Both the position numbers and the translations under genes were made by a program. A stretch of DNA of 64,000 nucleotides from NCBI GenBank assembly GCA_963585895.1, contig OY757904.1, positions 90,311,168-90,375,167 of the forward strand, given 5' to 3'. Position 1 is the first letter of the stretch. Each line of letters starts with the position of its first letter. The notes beneath the pieces are model-generated. The model was not told where the DNA came from, made no database searches, and worked only from the letters and a program-made list of their open reading frames with translations. This stretch comes from Sepioteuthis lessoniana (taxonomy: Eukaryota; Mollusca; Cephalopoda; Myopsida; Loliginidae). Shown piece by piece: positions 24,763 to 35,299 of the stretch.

Positions 24763-26105
24763 ATCTTAACAATACTGTGGTCTGAATGGTTTCGATTATT
24801 CCTCTGATCTACAATTCATCCAGTTTTTCTCCCAGCCTTTGAGGACTGTTCCTAGCGCACAATTACTATCACCCTCGTATTCCACAGCTTTTTCAGTTCT
24901 CTGGGAAAATGCTAATATTTGTCCAGCTTTTCGCTTTCATATATTTTCACTCTATTGTACGCTGGAATTAAAAATTCACTAGATTACAAGTTTGTTTTTG
25001 TTAATCAACGCAAGGTCTGACTTTCTGGCCGGGATTCGGTGATCCCTTAGTATCTCAAAATCCTGGAGAATTTTATGAGTCTCATTTTGTTAGATGGGTA
25101 CTGGTTTGAGCATGTACCATTCGGTAGTATGCTCAAATGTTAATATCTTGCCCTACTCCAAGTGAGTCACCTTTCTCACCTTTTTATGCTTTATCAGTTT
25201 GCGGAATTCGCTTATTACGTAATTAAACAATTCCTTTCTATCCCCCCATAACCTACACTTGCTATTCTATAGCGTATTATCAATTTTCTTTTTGATATAA
25301 TTGGACCTAATGGAATAATTTTGTGCTACTATTAAAAGAGATTAAGTTTTTCTCTTCAAGTTTCCCCGTCTTAGACATGTCCAGGTCATATCAAATACAA
25401 TCTCCCTAGTTTGTCGTTCAAAGTATCCATATAGTTGTTTTTCTTCCCCTTTTCTTTTTCTGGGTTTTGTTGTTTTACTTTTTATTCTTATGTTTCTAGT
25501 GCTTGTGGTTGCTTTAATAAGTCTTTTTTGCTCTTTTTTGTATATTCTTTGGTTTGGGTTCGAGATTTATTTTGGTTTTTCTGAAGTACTCTCTTCTCAC
25601 TTTTTCTTTTATCTCTGATTGTTTGATGGTGTCCGCTTGTAATATTCCCAGGTACTCATAATTTTATCTTCTCCAAAATGTTTTGATGTTTTCCTGGTTT
25701 AGCAATCCTATTCCTTCCATTATTTCTCTTTTACTATTTTTCACTTAGAACATAGCACATTTTTCAATCCCAAATTTCATTCCTATATTCTGATTGTATA
25801 TTTCCATTCTTTCTATTAGGGATTTTAGTTCTTTTTCATTTTTGGTAAATATTCTTATATCATTCATATACATAAGGTGGTTTATCTTTTCCCGTAATTC
25901 ATAGCTTCCTGTGCATTTCTTAAGTATAAAGTTGCGCGGCATTATTTCTATTACAAATACTTGTGGCAAGAGTGAGTCTCTTTGAAAGACACCTCTTTGA
26001 ATTTTAAAATTTATTAGGGTCTTTCTTTCTTGTTCTAGTTCCATTTTTCAATTTCCATGGCTTTCGTGATGAAGTTTGTGACTTAGTCGGATATGTTGAT
26101 CATTT
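24763..26105 (-). mobile_element. RLE-type LINE relic, copy 7
   Basis: Starts about 85 bases inside the usual 3' end and runs to palm A. The clearest frame (25745-26044) reads FKIQRGVFQRDSLLPQVFVI, INHLMYMNDIRIFTKNEKEL and GMKFGIEKCAMF. The RT box is YMND, i.e. the first catalytic Asp is Asn. Many stops. Truncated at about 26105. Confidence 0.82.
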
Positions 26106-26160
26106 TATCATCATAAAATGCTCGAGGAAAAAGATTTAGTTCAGAAAAAGATTTACTTCA

Positions 26161-26226
26161 GAAAAGTTCTAATGAGACAGTTTGAGAGACAAAATTGTCT
26201 CTCAAACAGTCTCTTCAGAACTTTTC
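26161..26226. other. Hairpin 1 (about 30-bp stem, 6-base loop)
   Basis: GAAAAGTTCT at the left pairs with AGAACTTTTC at the right. The inner GTTTGAGAGAC/GTCTCTCAAAC is perfect and the loop is AAAATT, with about three mismatches between. It lies just beyond the 5' end of LINE copy 7. Confidence 0.9.
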
Positions 26227-26242
26227 AGCTCAAGAAGATAAT

Positions 26243-26290
26243 CAAAATTTTAATGTCTGTTAGAAAAGTCTAACAGACATTAAAATTTTG
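26243..26290. other. Hairpin 2 (perfect 22-bp stem, 4-base loop)
   Basis: The arms 26243-26264 and 26269-26290 are exact reverse complements with loop AAAG, 17 bases from hairpin 1. Confidence 0.92.
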
Positions 26291-26892
26291 AATATGTACG
26301 TTTTTACACCAAAAAGTTCCAATTTCAAAATGTCCACGAAAATAAATTTTCCGTAACTGAATAAAAATCTTATCTAAGTAATTTTCTCTCAAAATTTTGT
26401 TATCAATATGTTTTTGTTTGTATGCTTTTTAATTCAATTTTTGTGTTAACCCCTACCATTTGATTATTTTTTTTACAATCAAAAATATGTTAAAGGATTA
26501 TTTTTACATTTTTTAAAATTCATTCGATAAATACGTTTTGCTTACATCTTTTCAATGGTGTTTTCTCGTGAACAGAACTTTTAAAAACGGGAACCTTAAA
26601 GTAATAAAAACAAATATTGTTTTTCTCAAACCTATTCTCCAACTTTTACATTTTTACTCGAAATGAAAAAAGAAATTCTTCAATTAATTTTAAGGGATGT
26701 TTTCCAAATTGGTAATTCTCTTTTTAAGAGACTGAAATTTTTCAATTGAAATATAACATTTATTTAATATATAAATATGACTAAAATAGTAAAGAATATT
26801 TGGTGCAAATACTTTTTTTTATATCTTTTCACATGTGGTTTTTTCATTGGACACTATTTTGGAAAAACCTGAGTACATTCCTTTGTATATTT
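26291..26892. other. AT-rich spacer, no gene seen
   Basis: Long A/T runs, no long open frame, no recognisable element. Confidence 0.5.
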
Positions 26893-27129
26893 GTTCTCTA
26901 TTCTTTTGTTTTAATGGTATATCAATTTTCGCGGGTTATCTAATGCCAAAGCTATCGTTGTAGAAAACCAGTAATTGCATTATTTCAGCCATAGCTGGTA
27001 GGATAAGGGGGTTCATACCTTTCCCAAGATTATTTGTCCGAAAGTGAACGTAATAGCGCAACTAGAATTCGAACTCGTTTACCACGATTACACAGTCCAG
27101 CACATTAACCATTATACAACAGGGGTCTC
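26893..27129 (-). mobile_element. tRNA-derived SINE
   Basis: The minus-strand head (27129 down to 27056) has an A-box-like TATAATGGTTAATGTG and a strong B box GAGTTCGAATTCT with tRNA spacing. The body includes AGCTATGGCTGAAATAATG. The 3' end AATTGATATACCATTAAAAC plus an A-rich tail is close to the tails of the repeats at 4331-4860 and 58885-59190, suggesting a shared 3' part. Flanks GTATATTTGTTC and GCATATTTCTTC may be diverged target-site duplications. Confidence 0.75.
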
Positions 27130-27345
27130 CCTATGCATATTTCTTCAAGATTTTATTATTATATTATTTTAATTATTTTTCAATAAATATTTCTCTTTTT
27201 TTCAGTCAGTTCAAAAATATACCGTTTAGGATGCATAATTGACCTAATAGACTCAGAATGCAATAATTTTTTGCATTATGCCAAACATCATCAACACGAG
27301 AATATTATAATGTTGTATTATAAATTAGATTTAAGTTTTAAGATT

Positions 27346-27446
27346 AAAAATATCAGCCATTTAGTTTTATGTTTCGGAGAGTTGATAATGATTGATTAAA
27401 AATTATTATCAACTCTACGAAACATAAAACTAAATGGCTGATTTTT
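27346..27446. other. Long hairpin, arms about 43 bp, 15-base loop
   Basis: Arms 27346-27389 and 27405-27446 are complementary apart from a two-base indel and one mismatch. No coding sequence. It could be a miniature foldback element or a structured RNA. Confidence 0.9.
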
Positions 27447-27540
27447 CTGTTTTGTGTAACCTGCTCCGAATAAAATATATAAAGCTATTTCACTTAAACA
27501 TACATACAAACCCATATACACACATTTTACACACGGATTA

Positions 27541-27609
27541 ATGTATTATCACTCCTGGTTGGCAGCTGATGAGGCTAAGTTATCGCACGTGCTTTCACAT
27601 GTTGTATAA

Positions 27610-27611
<2 letters not shown>
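27541..27611 (-). repeat. Dispersed repeat, copy b (partner at 15082-15149)
   Basis: The reverse complement matches 15082-15149 over ordered blocks. Here its end directly abuts a (TA)n tract (27613 onwards). Confidence 0.65.

Positions 27612-27612
<1 letters not shown>

Positions 27613-27660
<48 letters not shown>
27613..27660. repeat. (TA)n microsatellite
   Basis: About 22 TA units. Confidence 0.95.
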
Positions 27661-29560
27661 AAAATAGTCTTATTATGTCATCAAAAAGTGATTCTGATGT
27701 AATTATTGTCATTACCATTAATGCACAACGTAAAATGTTTAGGTTATTTAGTTACAGATTTAGTTCACGAGCAAAAATGTTTTTGCTATTTTTTAAATCT
27801 CATTGAACGACAAAATAGAAGGTAAGAAAGAGTTAAGTAACGGCGGACCAGAGTCTTCAATTAACAAAATTCAGTATCTGTTTTACTGCTCCAATCAAAT
27901 ATTTTCTATTTACAATATATGTTCTGAAATTTTCTACATATTCATATCCATTTGCATATATGGGTCAACAAATTCGCACACATATGAATTATATAATTAG
28001 GTTATTTACTGATTTTCTAAATGTGTGTTTCAGAAAGAGAAAAGCGTGCCAATGTTACTTGATTAGCAGACTGTAAACATATTTATATTTTTAAACTATT
28101 TCCCGGTAGAAGAACAGATTTTTGAAATATAAATATATTATCAAGTGATATTGTTCCGATATCCAGCGGTATGACAACCCCGAGTAAGAAACATTTTGAA
28201 GACAGTCTCAAAGAATACTTTTAAAGGAAAATTGTTTCCAGATATAAATCCAACAAAAGTCAATTGGGGACGATCAGTAAAAAGCTTACCCAATTTTATT
28301 CGGTTAAAATTTTGATACTACGACAGCATGGAATCCGTGAATTGGTGAGCTTTTACTCGCATTCTGCATTGTGTATTATTGTAGGAATGATGGAGAAATG
28401 TTTTTAGAGAAGGAAGATCAACAACCCCAGAAAGAATATAAGATTTTTCGTTGAATTGGATTTTGAAATCGGAGTTAAAAGTAATTTAAATGTAAACATT
28501 CTGGATGTCACCTTTAACTTTGAAAACTTATTCATTTACTATATTTAAACAAATCCTAAAATCAGCCTATAACAGATTATATGTATACTCTAATAACGTA
28601 TATATTTTAACATTTCTATACTAAAATAGAGTACAAAATAGCACTAAACTCATCTTTATAAACGAAGACGTTAAAAAGACAACCAAAGTAGGAATATTTT
28701 TGGCTCCACTTAACTTTTTGTTGTGAGACCGAAACATATCTGCATCATGGACTCTTCCAACACTATATTACTACTGTAGTAATATCCTAATACGGGAGCA
28801 TACGGTAACAGTAGTACAAGACGACGAGAAATACGACTACCAATATTGGACACTAACCTTTATAACTTTTGATAATATATCTTTCTTACCTCTAAACCGT
28901 GTTCCGTGTTTTCCTTCTGTGTACCGACTGTGGGTCCACATCACTTTTAACAATGTAGTTAAAACTGTGGAAAGAATTTTTACTTATCTGATTGATAAAC
29001 ACTCAGTAAAAATTATTCAACAGAAATTCATTGAAAATCGTTTACAGTTACACAGAAAAAATGTTCCAATTAATTAAACAAATTAAAAGAAAAATAGCCG
29101 CAAAGTGATTCTATCTGCCTTTGCTACTGTAAATGCTAAGATGCTTGACTCGTGTAAGGCAGATGTTTGAAAGAGCAACTGTTAAGTCGAGGGAATTTGA
29201 AAACAACATTTTTAGTTTCATGAAACATCTTTCATAAAAAGGTAATCTTACTATCACAAAACATCTTTAATGAAAAAGCTTACCGCTAACATCCCATGAG
29301 AAGATAATGATAAAGATAACCAATCTCCCAAAGTGGAAATTTATTGAAAAAAACTTTGGCACTTAAAGCTGGGTCTAAATTATGTTTTAAAGAAAAACTG
29401 AAAATTTTTATAATCAAGGTTGTTTTCTGAACAATAAGTCAGAACTTATTTCTAAATGTTGGCACAAAATAAATTTTCCTTAAAGCTCTATCAGATTGAA
29501 TTTTACTTTGGCTTAAGGGCCAAAAAAATCGATAGAGAAGAGGTAATAATAACAGTGAAT
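27661..29560. other. About 1.9 kb without recognisable genes
   Basis: The short open frame at 27803-28000 has no motif. A weak stem (TCTGCCTT/AAGGCAGA) lies at about 29111-29166. No transposon motif recognised. Confidence 0.45.

Positions 29561-29637
<77 letters not shown>
29561..29637. repeat. (CA)n(TA)n microsatellite
   Basis: 12 CA units then about 26 TA units, followed by impure TG/TTTG repeats to about 29680. Confidence 0.95.
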
Positions 29638-29640
<3 letters not shown>

Positions 29641-29770
29641 GTGTTTGTGTTTGCATGAGTGTGTGTGTGTGAGTGCATGTGGGCATTCGTGGATGAAAAC
29701 CTTCTTATGTAGTCTAATGATGGCACAAACGAGAACTACTGGCGATGTGTTTGTTAGTGTTTTTAAATTC

Positions 29771-29777
<7 letters not shown>

Positions 29778-29853
<76 letters not shown>

Positions 29854-29862
29854 GAGAGAGAG
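29778..29862. repeat. (TA)n(TG)n(AG)n microsatellite
   Basis: About 17 TA, 19 TG and 7 AG units in series. Confidence 0.95.
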
Positions 29863-31972
29863 TATGTGTGTGTGCATATCTTTGCGCATTTGTGCTTGCA
29901 TCCATATATATGTATTTTTGCATGAGTGTGTTAGGTCATGATTGCATAAATATGTTTGTGCGTAGAGAAAGAGTACAGTGGGAAAAAAAAGGAGAGATGA
30001 AAAGCGGAGGAGAGAAAAATAATTAAGCTTATTGTTTGTCTTCAGCCAGAAATTTTCGAAAATTCCCGAAAAGGTTAATCGACTATTGATATTTCGTTAT
30101 AGCAGAATGTTTGTTAATAACTTTATTGTCGTCACTCACAACGCTTCCGGCGCTTCTCGCTTCAGCTTCTTGCATCGTGTTTTTTATACACTCGGCCAAG
30201 CATTGAAAAGTATCTCCATCGGTTGGTTAATTAAATCTCATTAAGTAATCATAGTCATTTAATGACAGAGCTGATACGATGTACGAAACTGAGTTACATA
30301 AAAATAAACAAGTCACTTACAAGGATTCCCAGAAAACAAATGGGAGTTCTGGAAACTTAAGCAGATAGAGAAAAGCAAAGTTGGGAAATTGGGTAAATTT
30401 AAACAAAATAAGTAACTCGGAAATTACTGATACATTGATAACATGTATATAATAACGCTGTTTTTATAATTATAAACGATCAGTAAAATAATGAATAACA
30501 GTAAAAAAATTAATTTTGGAAGTTTTAAGTTATTTCTAATTAAATTTTGGATTAAGAGGATAAACATAAACATATATACTTCTGCGAGAAAAATTGCCTG
30601 CACACTAATGATCTGTTTCGGATTTTTAACCACAGAAAAAAATCAAATTATATTAAGATGCTCTAAAGATGAACAGACAAGGCATCTACATTTATCAGAC
30701 TCCTTAAATGAATGTAATTAAAAACTAACTTATTCAAACATTTCAATTTAAAACTGGAAAACCAATGCATATATAAAAATAGCTTTAACTCTACTTGCCA
30801 TGATGCTTACGTTACTTATATACTGATTTTTGCGTGATTTTCAGGAATTGAAAATTGTAATAACATTACAATCAGTGATTACAATCAGTGATCAACAACA
30901 AACGACGTAGAAGTAACAACAGCGACATTTTTTTCAATTCACTTTCAAAGAAATAGTTTCATCATGGCTTACCAAGAGTGAACTGCATGTCTATCACAGG
31001 GTCAATGACGACTAACGTGATACACCGAAGAAAGTTTTTTTAATTTTCTACAACGGCTGCAGAAAGACTTTCTGGTTTCACACCATTGTCTCTTTTCTTT
31101 TACTTCAGAGCTTTCCCCCTTTACGGTTTGTGGTCGAAAAACTTCACCCCTTAGGAGTAAGGCGAATGTGGCGTGTGCCTTACGATCCCTGTTCCAGAAA
31201 ATACGCCCCCGTGCAACACGAGACGATGGTAGCATTTGGGAATCTCTGCTTTACAGGGTATTATTATGTATAGATAACTGATGTTTCCCAACACTTAAGA
31301 ATCAGGTATGGTTATCAAGATGATCAGAAAACTATTTTCACAGAAGATGCATTTGGAGCAAAAAAAAAGCTATTTTCTTAATTCAACTGAACAGATATAT
31401 ATATGTTTTAACAGTTTGATTTATTTGTACTTCTGTAATGTTTACGAATTTTAACTAAATTGCAATTAATATGCCATTCTAAATAACACTAAACTAAATT
31501 TGTTATCAAATGTTTTTCACTTACTTGCTTAGCCAGTTGCATTGTCCAAAATTACATTTTTATTATTCTAAGTATCCGTATGTGACTTTTTTGAATTCCA
31601 GGTTTGTGGTTAGTTCAAATAGAAATAAGCATGCTTTATACAGTTTCAATAATAGATTTACACGTGCATTTATTACGCGCTTGTTTTTTGTTTTTTTTTT
31701 TTTTCGAAGTTGAAATATGAAGAATCTTTGTATGAAATTTTGCTTCAGATTAGAAAAAACTTTCACAATAACGTCTTAGAAGATTATCAGATATCATGTA
31801 TGTTAACAGCTTCAGATTCGCTCTTTATTAAATAGGTTTTAACTGAAAATTCAATAAAAAACGCGTTTTATTGGAATTTCGTGTATGGGGTGTGTTTTCT
31901 CATTATAGTTACACTGACTTTCCTTAATATCATTTTTATTCAAAAACTGTTCCTTAATCATACACGAATGTG
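29863..31972. other. About 2.1 kb without a supported gene
   Basis: Contains a locally more GC-balanced stretch (about 30050-30200 and 31050-31230). The minus-strand 31002-31235 frame (77 aa, basic and Ser-rich) has no recognised motif. No RNA gene seen. Confidence 0.45.
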
Positions 31973-32063
31973 ATTATTATTCAAACTTCCTGTTATTTGC
32001 CAAGGATACAACTAAATTAACAGTTTTCGATACATTTCACACGTAATAAACGATCTGGGGAAT
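31973..32063 (+). repeat. 91-bp duplicated segment, copy 1
   Basis: Repeated at 33161-33251 with a single difference (AAACGATCTGG here, AAACTATCTGG there). The original context continues to GAGAATAATTATCAG at 32100-32114. Confidence 0.95.
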
Positions 32064-32650
32064 ACTCACACATAATAAAGCCAAAACAAATATTGATTGA
32101 GAATAATTATCAGAATATTAAAAAAAAAAGATATACTAAAAAAAATTACTATGGATATTTAATCAACTTCAAATTTTCTTATCTGATAATTAAAGTCATA
32201 ATGTAAATTTCAGTTACATTTGAAATTATCATTTTTTGGTTGTAATCTTCATAAGATATAAATGAAGTTTGAGAAAATTGAATGTTGTCATGCTGATAAC
32301 GTGAAAATAGGACATCTGAGATAAAAAAAAAATCCATATATGAAATATTTGCCTTCGTTAAACGAAACTTCTATTGCATTTATACTTAGAGCTGGTCATC
32401 TAGAATAGTTTTTGCAATCTGATGTTTACAAATGTTACAACCCAAGCATAAGTGAGACAAATCCATTCGCAGATATATTGATTTAAAAGAATAATCTAGA
32501 AAAATAACTAGTTAAATGTCACTATGCGTAAAATATGCCTTAAACTTCAAGAAAAAAACATTTGGATCCCCAGAAATTTGTGAACGCTATGATACAAATG
32601 ACCATTAAGTTATGACTCAACGGGTAAGAATGTTTAGTTTTCAGACATAA
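32064..32650. other. AT-rich spacer
   Basis: No gene or motif recognised. Confidence 0.5.
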
Positions 32651-32651
32651 T

Positions 32652-32672
32652 AATATATATATATATATATAT

Positions 32673-32748
<76 letters not shown>
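32652..32748. repeat. (TA)n(GA)n microsatellite
   Basis: 11 TA units, then about 36 GA units (32676-32748). Confidence 0.96.
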
Positions 32749-32749
<1 letters not shown>

Positions 32750-33045
32750 CGCAAAGCAAAACTTCTGCTTGTCTATAAACTTGAGACAATGATACTATTC
32801 CTGTTGTTTAGCTGAATACGCAGAAGCAGAGAATGACGGAAATCCTTTCTACTCACTCCGGAAAAGAGAGCACGCGAAGAATAAAGAAAAAGTGGACGGA
32901 AAGAGAAGTTAAAAGTATAGAAAGAAGATGAAGTAACACAAAAAAGGGAGAAGTCTATAGTATAGAAATGCTTAGAGAAATATTTTTAAAAAAAGAATCA
33001 AAGTGAATTACCAAAAGTGAGAGATGTGTAGCCTGGCTAGTTACC

Positions 33046-33089
33046 TGTCTGTCTGTCTGTCTAACACACGCACACACTTACACATACGT

Positions 33090-33127
<38 letters not shown>
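33046..33127. repeat. (TGTC)n, CA-rich, (GA)n, (GACA)n tetranucleotide tract
   Basis: TGTCTGTCTGTC at 33046-33062 and GACAGACA repeats at 33101-33127 are complementary, so the tract can fold on itself. Confidence 0.9.
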
Positions 33128-33160
33128 GTGAGAGATTTGTAGACTAAGTTTACCAAGAGA

Positions 33161-33251
33161 ATTATTATTCAAACTTCCTGTTATTTGCCAAGGATACAAC
33201 TAAATTAACAGTTTTCGATACATTTCACACGTAATAAACTATCTGGGGAAT
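33161..33251 (+). repeat. 91-bp duplicated segment, copy 2, broken by a LINE fragment
   Basis: Copy of 31973-32063. Its continuation, TTGAGAATAATTATCAG, reappears only after the LINE fragment, at 33684-33700. The LINE therefore sits where about 36 bp of the duplicated segment are missing. Confidence 0.93.
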
Positions 33252-33684
33252 CATCATCATCATCATGTCGCGCCGCCTGCGCGGATATCCCTGACCGTCT
33301 CTCGCCATTTCTCCCTATCATTCATCGCCTCCGGCAGGTCTTCAGGGTTACATCCCGTGTCCTCACACAGCTGCTGTATGTAGGTTCGTGCTGGTCGTCC
33401 CACTCTTGCACATCCATGTGTGGGGGTCCACAGGAGTACATCGCTTATGAGCTCGTCCTTGCTTCTCCAGCAGTGTCCTGCGTGTCTGGTTCGTCGAACT
33501 TGTATAGTTTTTGTGATGGGGGGCAAGTGTCCGTATAGTTGGAGTCTCATGGGGTGTTGTCGCCAGGACTTGTTTAATACTGCTCTCAACATTCTTGTAT
33601 AATTTCCGTCCAGCCTCTTTTCCAGCCGCTTCGTAAGCGTCCATGTGGTGCATCCATATAGCAGTATCGACACAACCGCTGCCT
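33252..33684 (-). pseudogene. APE-type LINE, C-terminal RT fragment with 3' (ATG)n-type tail
   Basis: The open frame 33263-33709 is 148 aa. The element part begins at KAAVVSILLYGCTTWTLTKR, continues with YGHLPPITKTIQVRRTRHAG, LISDVLLWTPTHG and RTYIQQLCEDTGCNPEDL, and ends ..DIRAGGAT-stop. The Met and first residues come from host sequence. At the left, CATCATCATCATCATG is the complement of an ATGATG-type 3' tail. This is the post-RT region, with no catalytic motif. The frame is intact, suggesting a fairly recent, severely 5'-truncated insertion. Same family as 23699-24310 and 40430-41990. Confidence 0.85.
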
Positions 33685-33698
33685 TGAGAATAATTATC

Positions 33699-33752
33699 AG
33701 AGAAGTCATTTCATTGAATGGGGTTAACCCCGTTCAATGAAATGACTTCTCT
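33699..33752. other. 54-bp near-perfect palindrome without loop
   Basis: Dyad centre GGGTT|AACCC at 33725/33726, with 27-base arms and one mismatched pair (T/G opposite the fourth base out from the GGGG block). No known terminator or coding function. Confidence 0.93.
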
Positions 33753-33767
33753 CTTAAATAATCCCAG

Positions 33768-34112
33768 CCAGATGGCCAGACCTAGTGTTAATTAACAAAG
33801 ATTTTGCCATTCTGACAGACCACAGAGTTAAAAGAAAGCGAAAATATAGATAAATACTAAGACCTTGATAAAGAATAAAAAATCTGTGGAGCATGTTGAT
33901 GATAGTAATACCAATTGTAGTTGGTGGGCTCGGAACGGTCTCCAAAGGACTGATGAAGAACTAGAGGAATTGGAAATCAATCGAGTCCATTCAGACTACA
34001 GCATTGTTTGGATCAGCCAAGAGACTTCAGAAGACTTGCAGTCATTCAGATTCTTGTAAAAGATCACCAGCTCACGCTGATATGAAAAACTCTCAGGGAA
34101 TAAAATAATAAT
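33768..34112 (+). mobile_element. RLE-type LINE relic, copy 8 (3' end, plus strand)
   Basis: Plus-strand remnants of PDLVLINK, DHRVKRK, LWSMLMIVIPIVVGGLGTVS and RIHSDYSIV-like residues, then AAAAACTCTCAGGGAATAAA and an AATAATAATAAC tail at about 34100-34112. Orientation is opposite to the 10-26 kb cluster. Confidence 0.78.
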
Positions 34113-34905
34113 AACTACAGCCAAATATGGGAATGGAATTTGGGATTGAAAAATGCCTCATGCTTATAATGAAAAAAGGAAAATAAGAAACAATAGAAGG
34201 AATAGAACTACTCAATCAGGGAAGCATCAGAATGTTGGAGAAAAAGAAAACTACAAATACCTAGGAATATTAAAAATGGACACCACCAAACAGACGCAGA
34301 ATAAAGAAAAAATAAGAAAGGTGTATCTTAGAAGAAGAAAACTTCACAAATTTAAATTCTGTTGAAAACATTTCATCAAAGGAATAAATATTTGGCCCAC
34401 CTCTATTATAAGTTATTCTGGACTCAGCTCAAAATAGAGAGGAGATGAACTTAGATTTATGGACAGTAGAACAAGTAAATTTATCACAATATATACAAAC
34501 TTACACTCCATTGGATGATATAGACATATTCTATCTGACAAAAAAAAAAGAGGAAAGAGGAAAAGAATTGAAAAGATGTCGCAATTCAAAGACTTGAAGA
34601 ATATACAAGAAAGAGCAAAAAGAGATCACAACAACTCGTAATATCAATAACAGACATGTCTTAAGAGTAAACAGGATAAAAATAACCAAGAAATCTAGAA
34701 AAAAGGAGAAGAATAACAACTGTATTGATTCTTCAAACGATAAACCAATAAAATTACACGAGATGACCTTGACATGTCTACAAAGATAAAACCTAAAAAG
34801 AGAAACTAAATCTCTTTTAATAGCAGCAAAAAATAATGATATCAGGACTAATAATATTAAATTAAAGTACATAGAAAGTAGGAGAATAGCAATAAGGTAA
34901 TTGTC
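34113..34905 (+). mobile_element. RLE-type LINE relic, copy 9 (middle part)
   Basis: Starts inside RT at GMEFGIEKCLMLIM (about 34130-34170). It runs through KENYKYLGILK..DTTKQ and the thumb, and ends near the KRETKSLLIAA region that precedes the zinc knuckle. It abuts the 3' tail of copy 8 directly. Many stops. Confidence 0.75.
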
Positions 34906-35299
34906 CAAGCAAACACACTAAAAAATCATAGTGCATTAAAACTTTATATCAATATACACAGATTTTTTTTTTGTGTTGGTAAAGGTATTCTTCCCTGTGA
35001 TTACCGTTGTATAAAAAAAGGTTAAAAATACTCTTATGTATAATAAAATTCCAATATATCATCTATGATGATGAAAACATTCAACCAAAACCTGTGTGAG
35101 ACTCAAATGAAAAATTTGAGAGACTTTCTTGACAGTTGCTATTTTGTAGCAGGAGAAAAAACACTAATAAATGAAAGCTACTTGAGTTAATTGCATTGTT
35201 TTGATGATTCAACATCATCATCATCAAAACAACGCAATTAACACTGGTGGAAATGAGTAAAGAGCAAATAATAAGGAAAATCATAGCTCAAGAGAAGAC
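34906..35299. other. Spacer with hairpin
   Basis: No gene. The inverted repeat 35186-35208 / 35219-35242 (GTTAATTGC...TTTTGATGAT) forms a roughly 23-bp stem with one mismatch and an ATC-rich loop. A second small stem (TCTCTCAAAT-like) is near 35095-35125. Confidence 0.6.

Noticed and set aside
27056-27129. Possible functional tRNA gene (minus strand)
   Set aside because: A and B boxes are good, but the acceptor stem does not pair convincingly, and the sequence continues into a SINE body with a SINE 3' end.
29456-29941. 161-aa plus-strand and 132-aa minus-strand open frames
   Set aside because: More than half of each is microsatellite translation, and the remainder has no recognisable domain.
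31002-31235. 77-aa basic minus-strand frame in a slightly GC-richer patch
   Set aside because: No motif, splice context or repeat match; kept as unassigned sequence.
33263-33709. 148-aa intact open frame as a host gene
   Set aside because: The residues match the C-terminal tail of an APE-type LINE, and the first codons come from the flanking duplicated segment.
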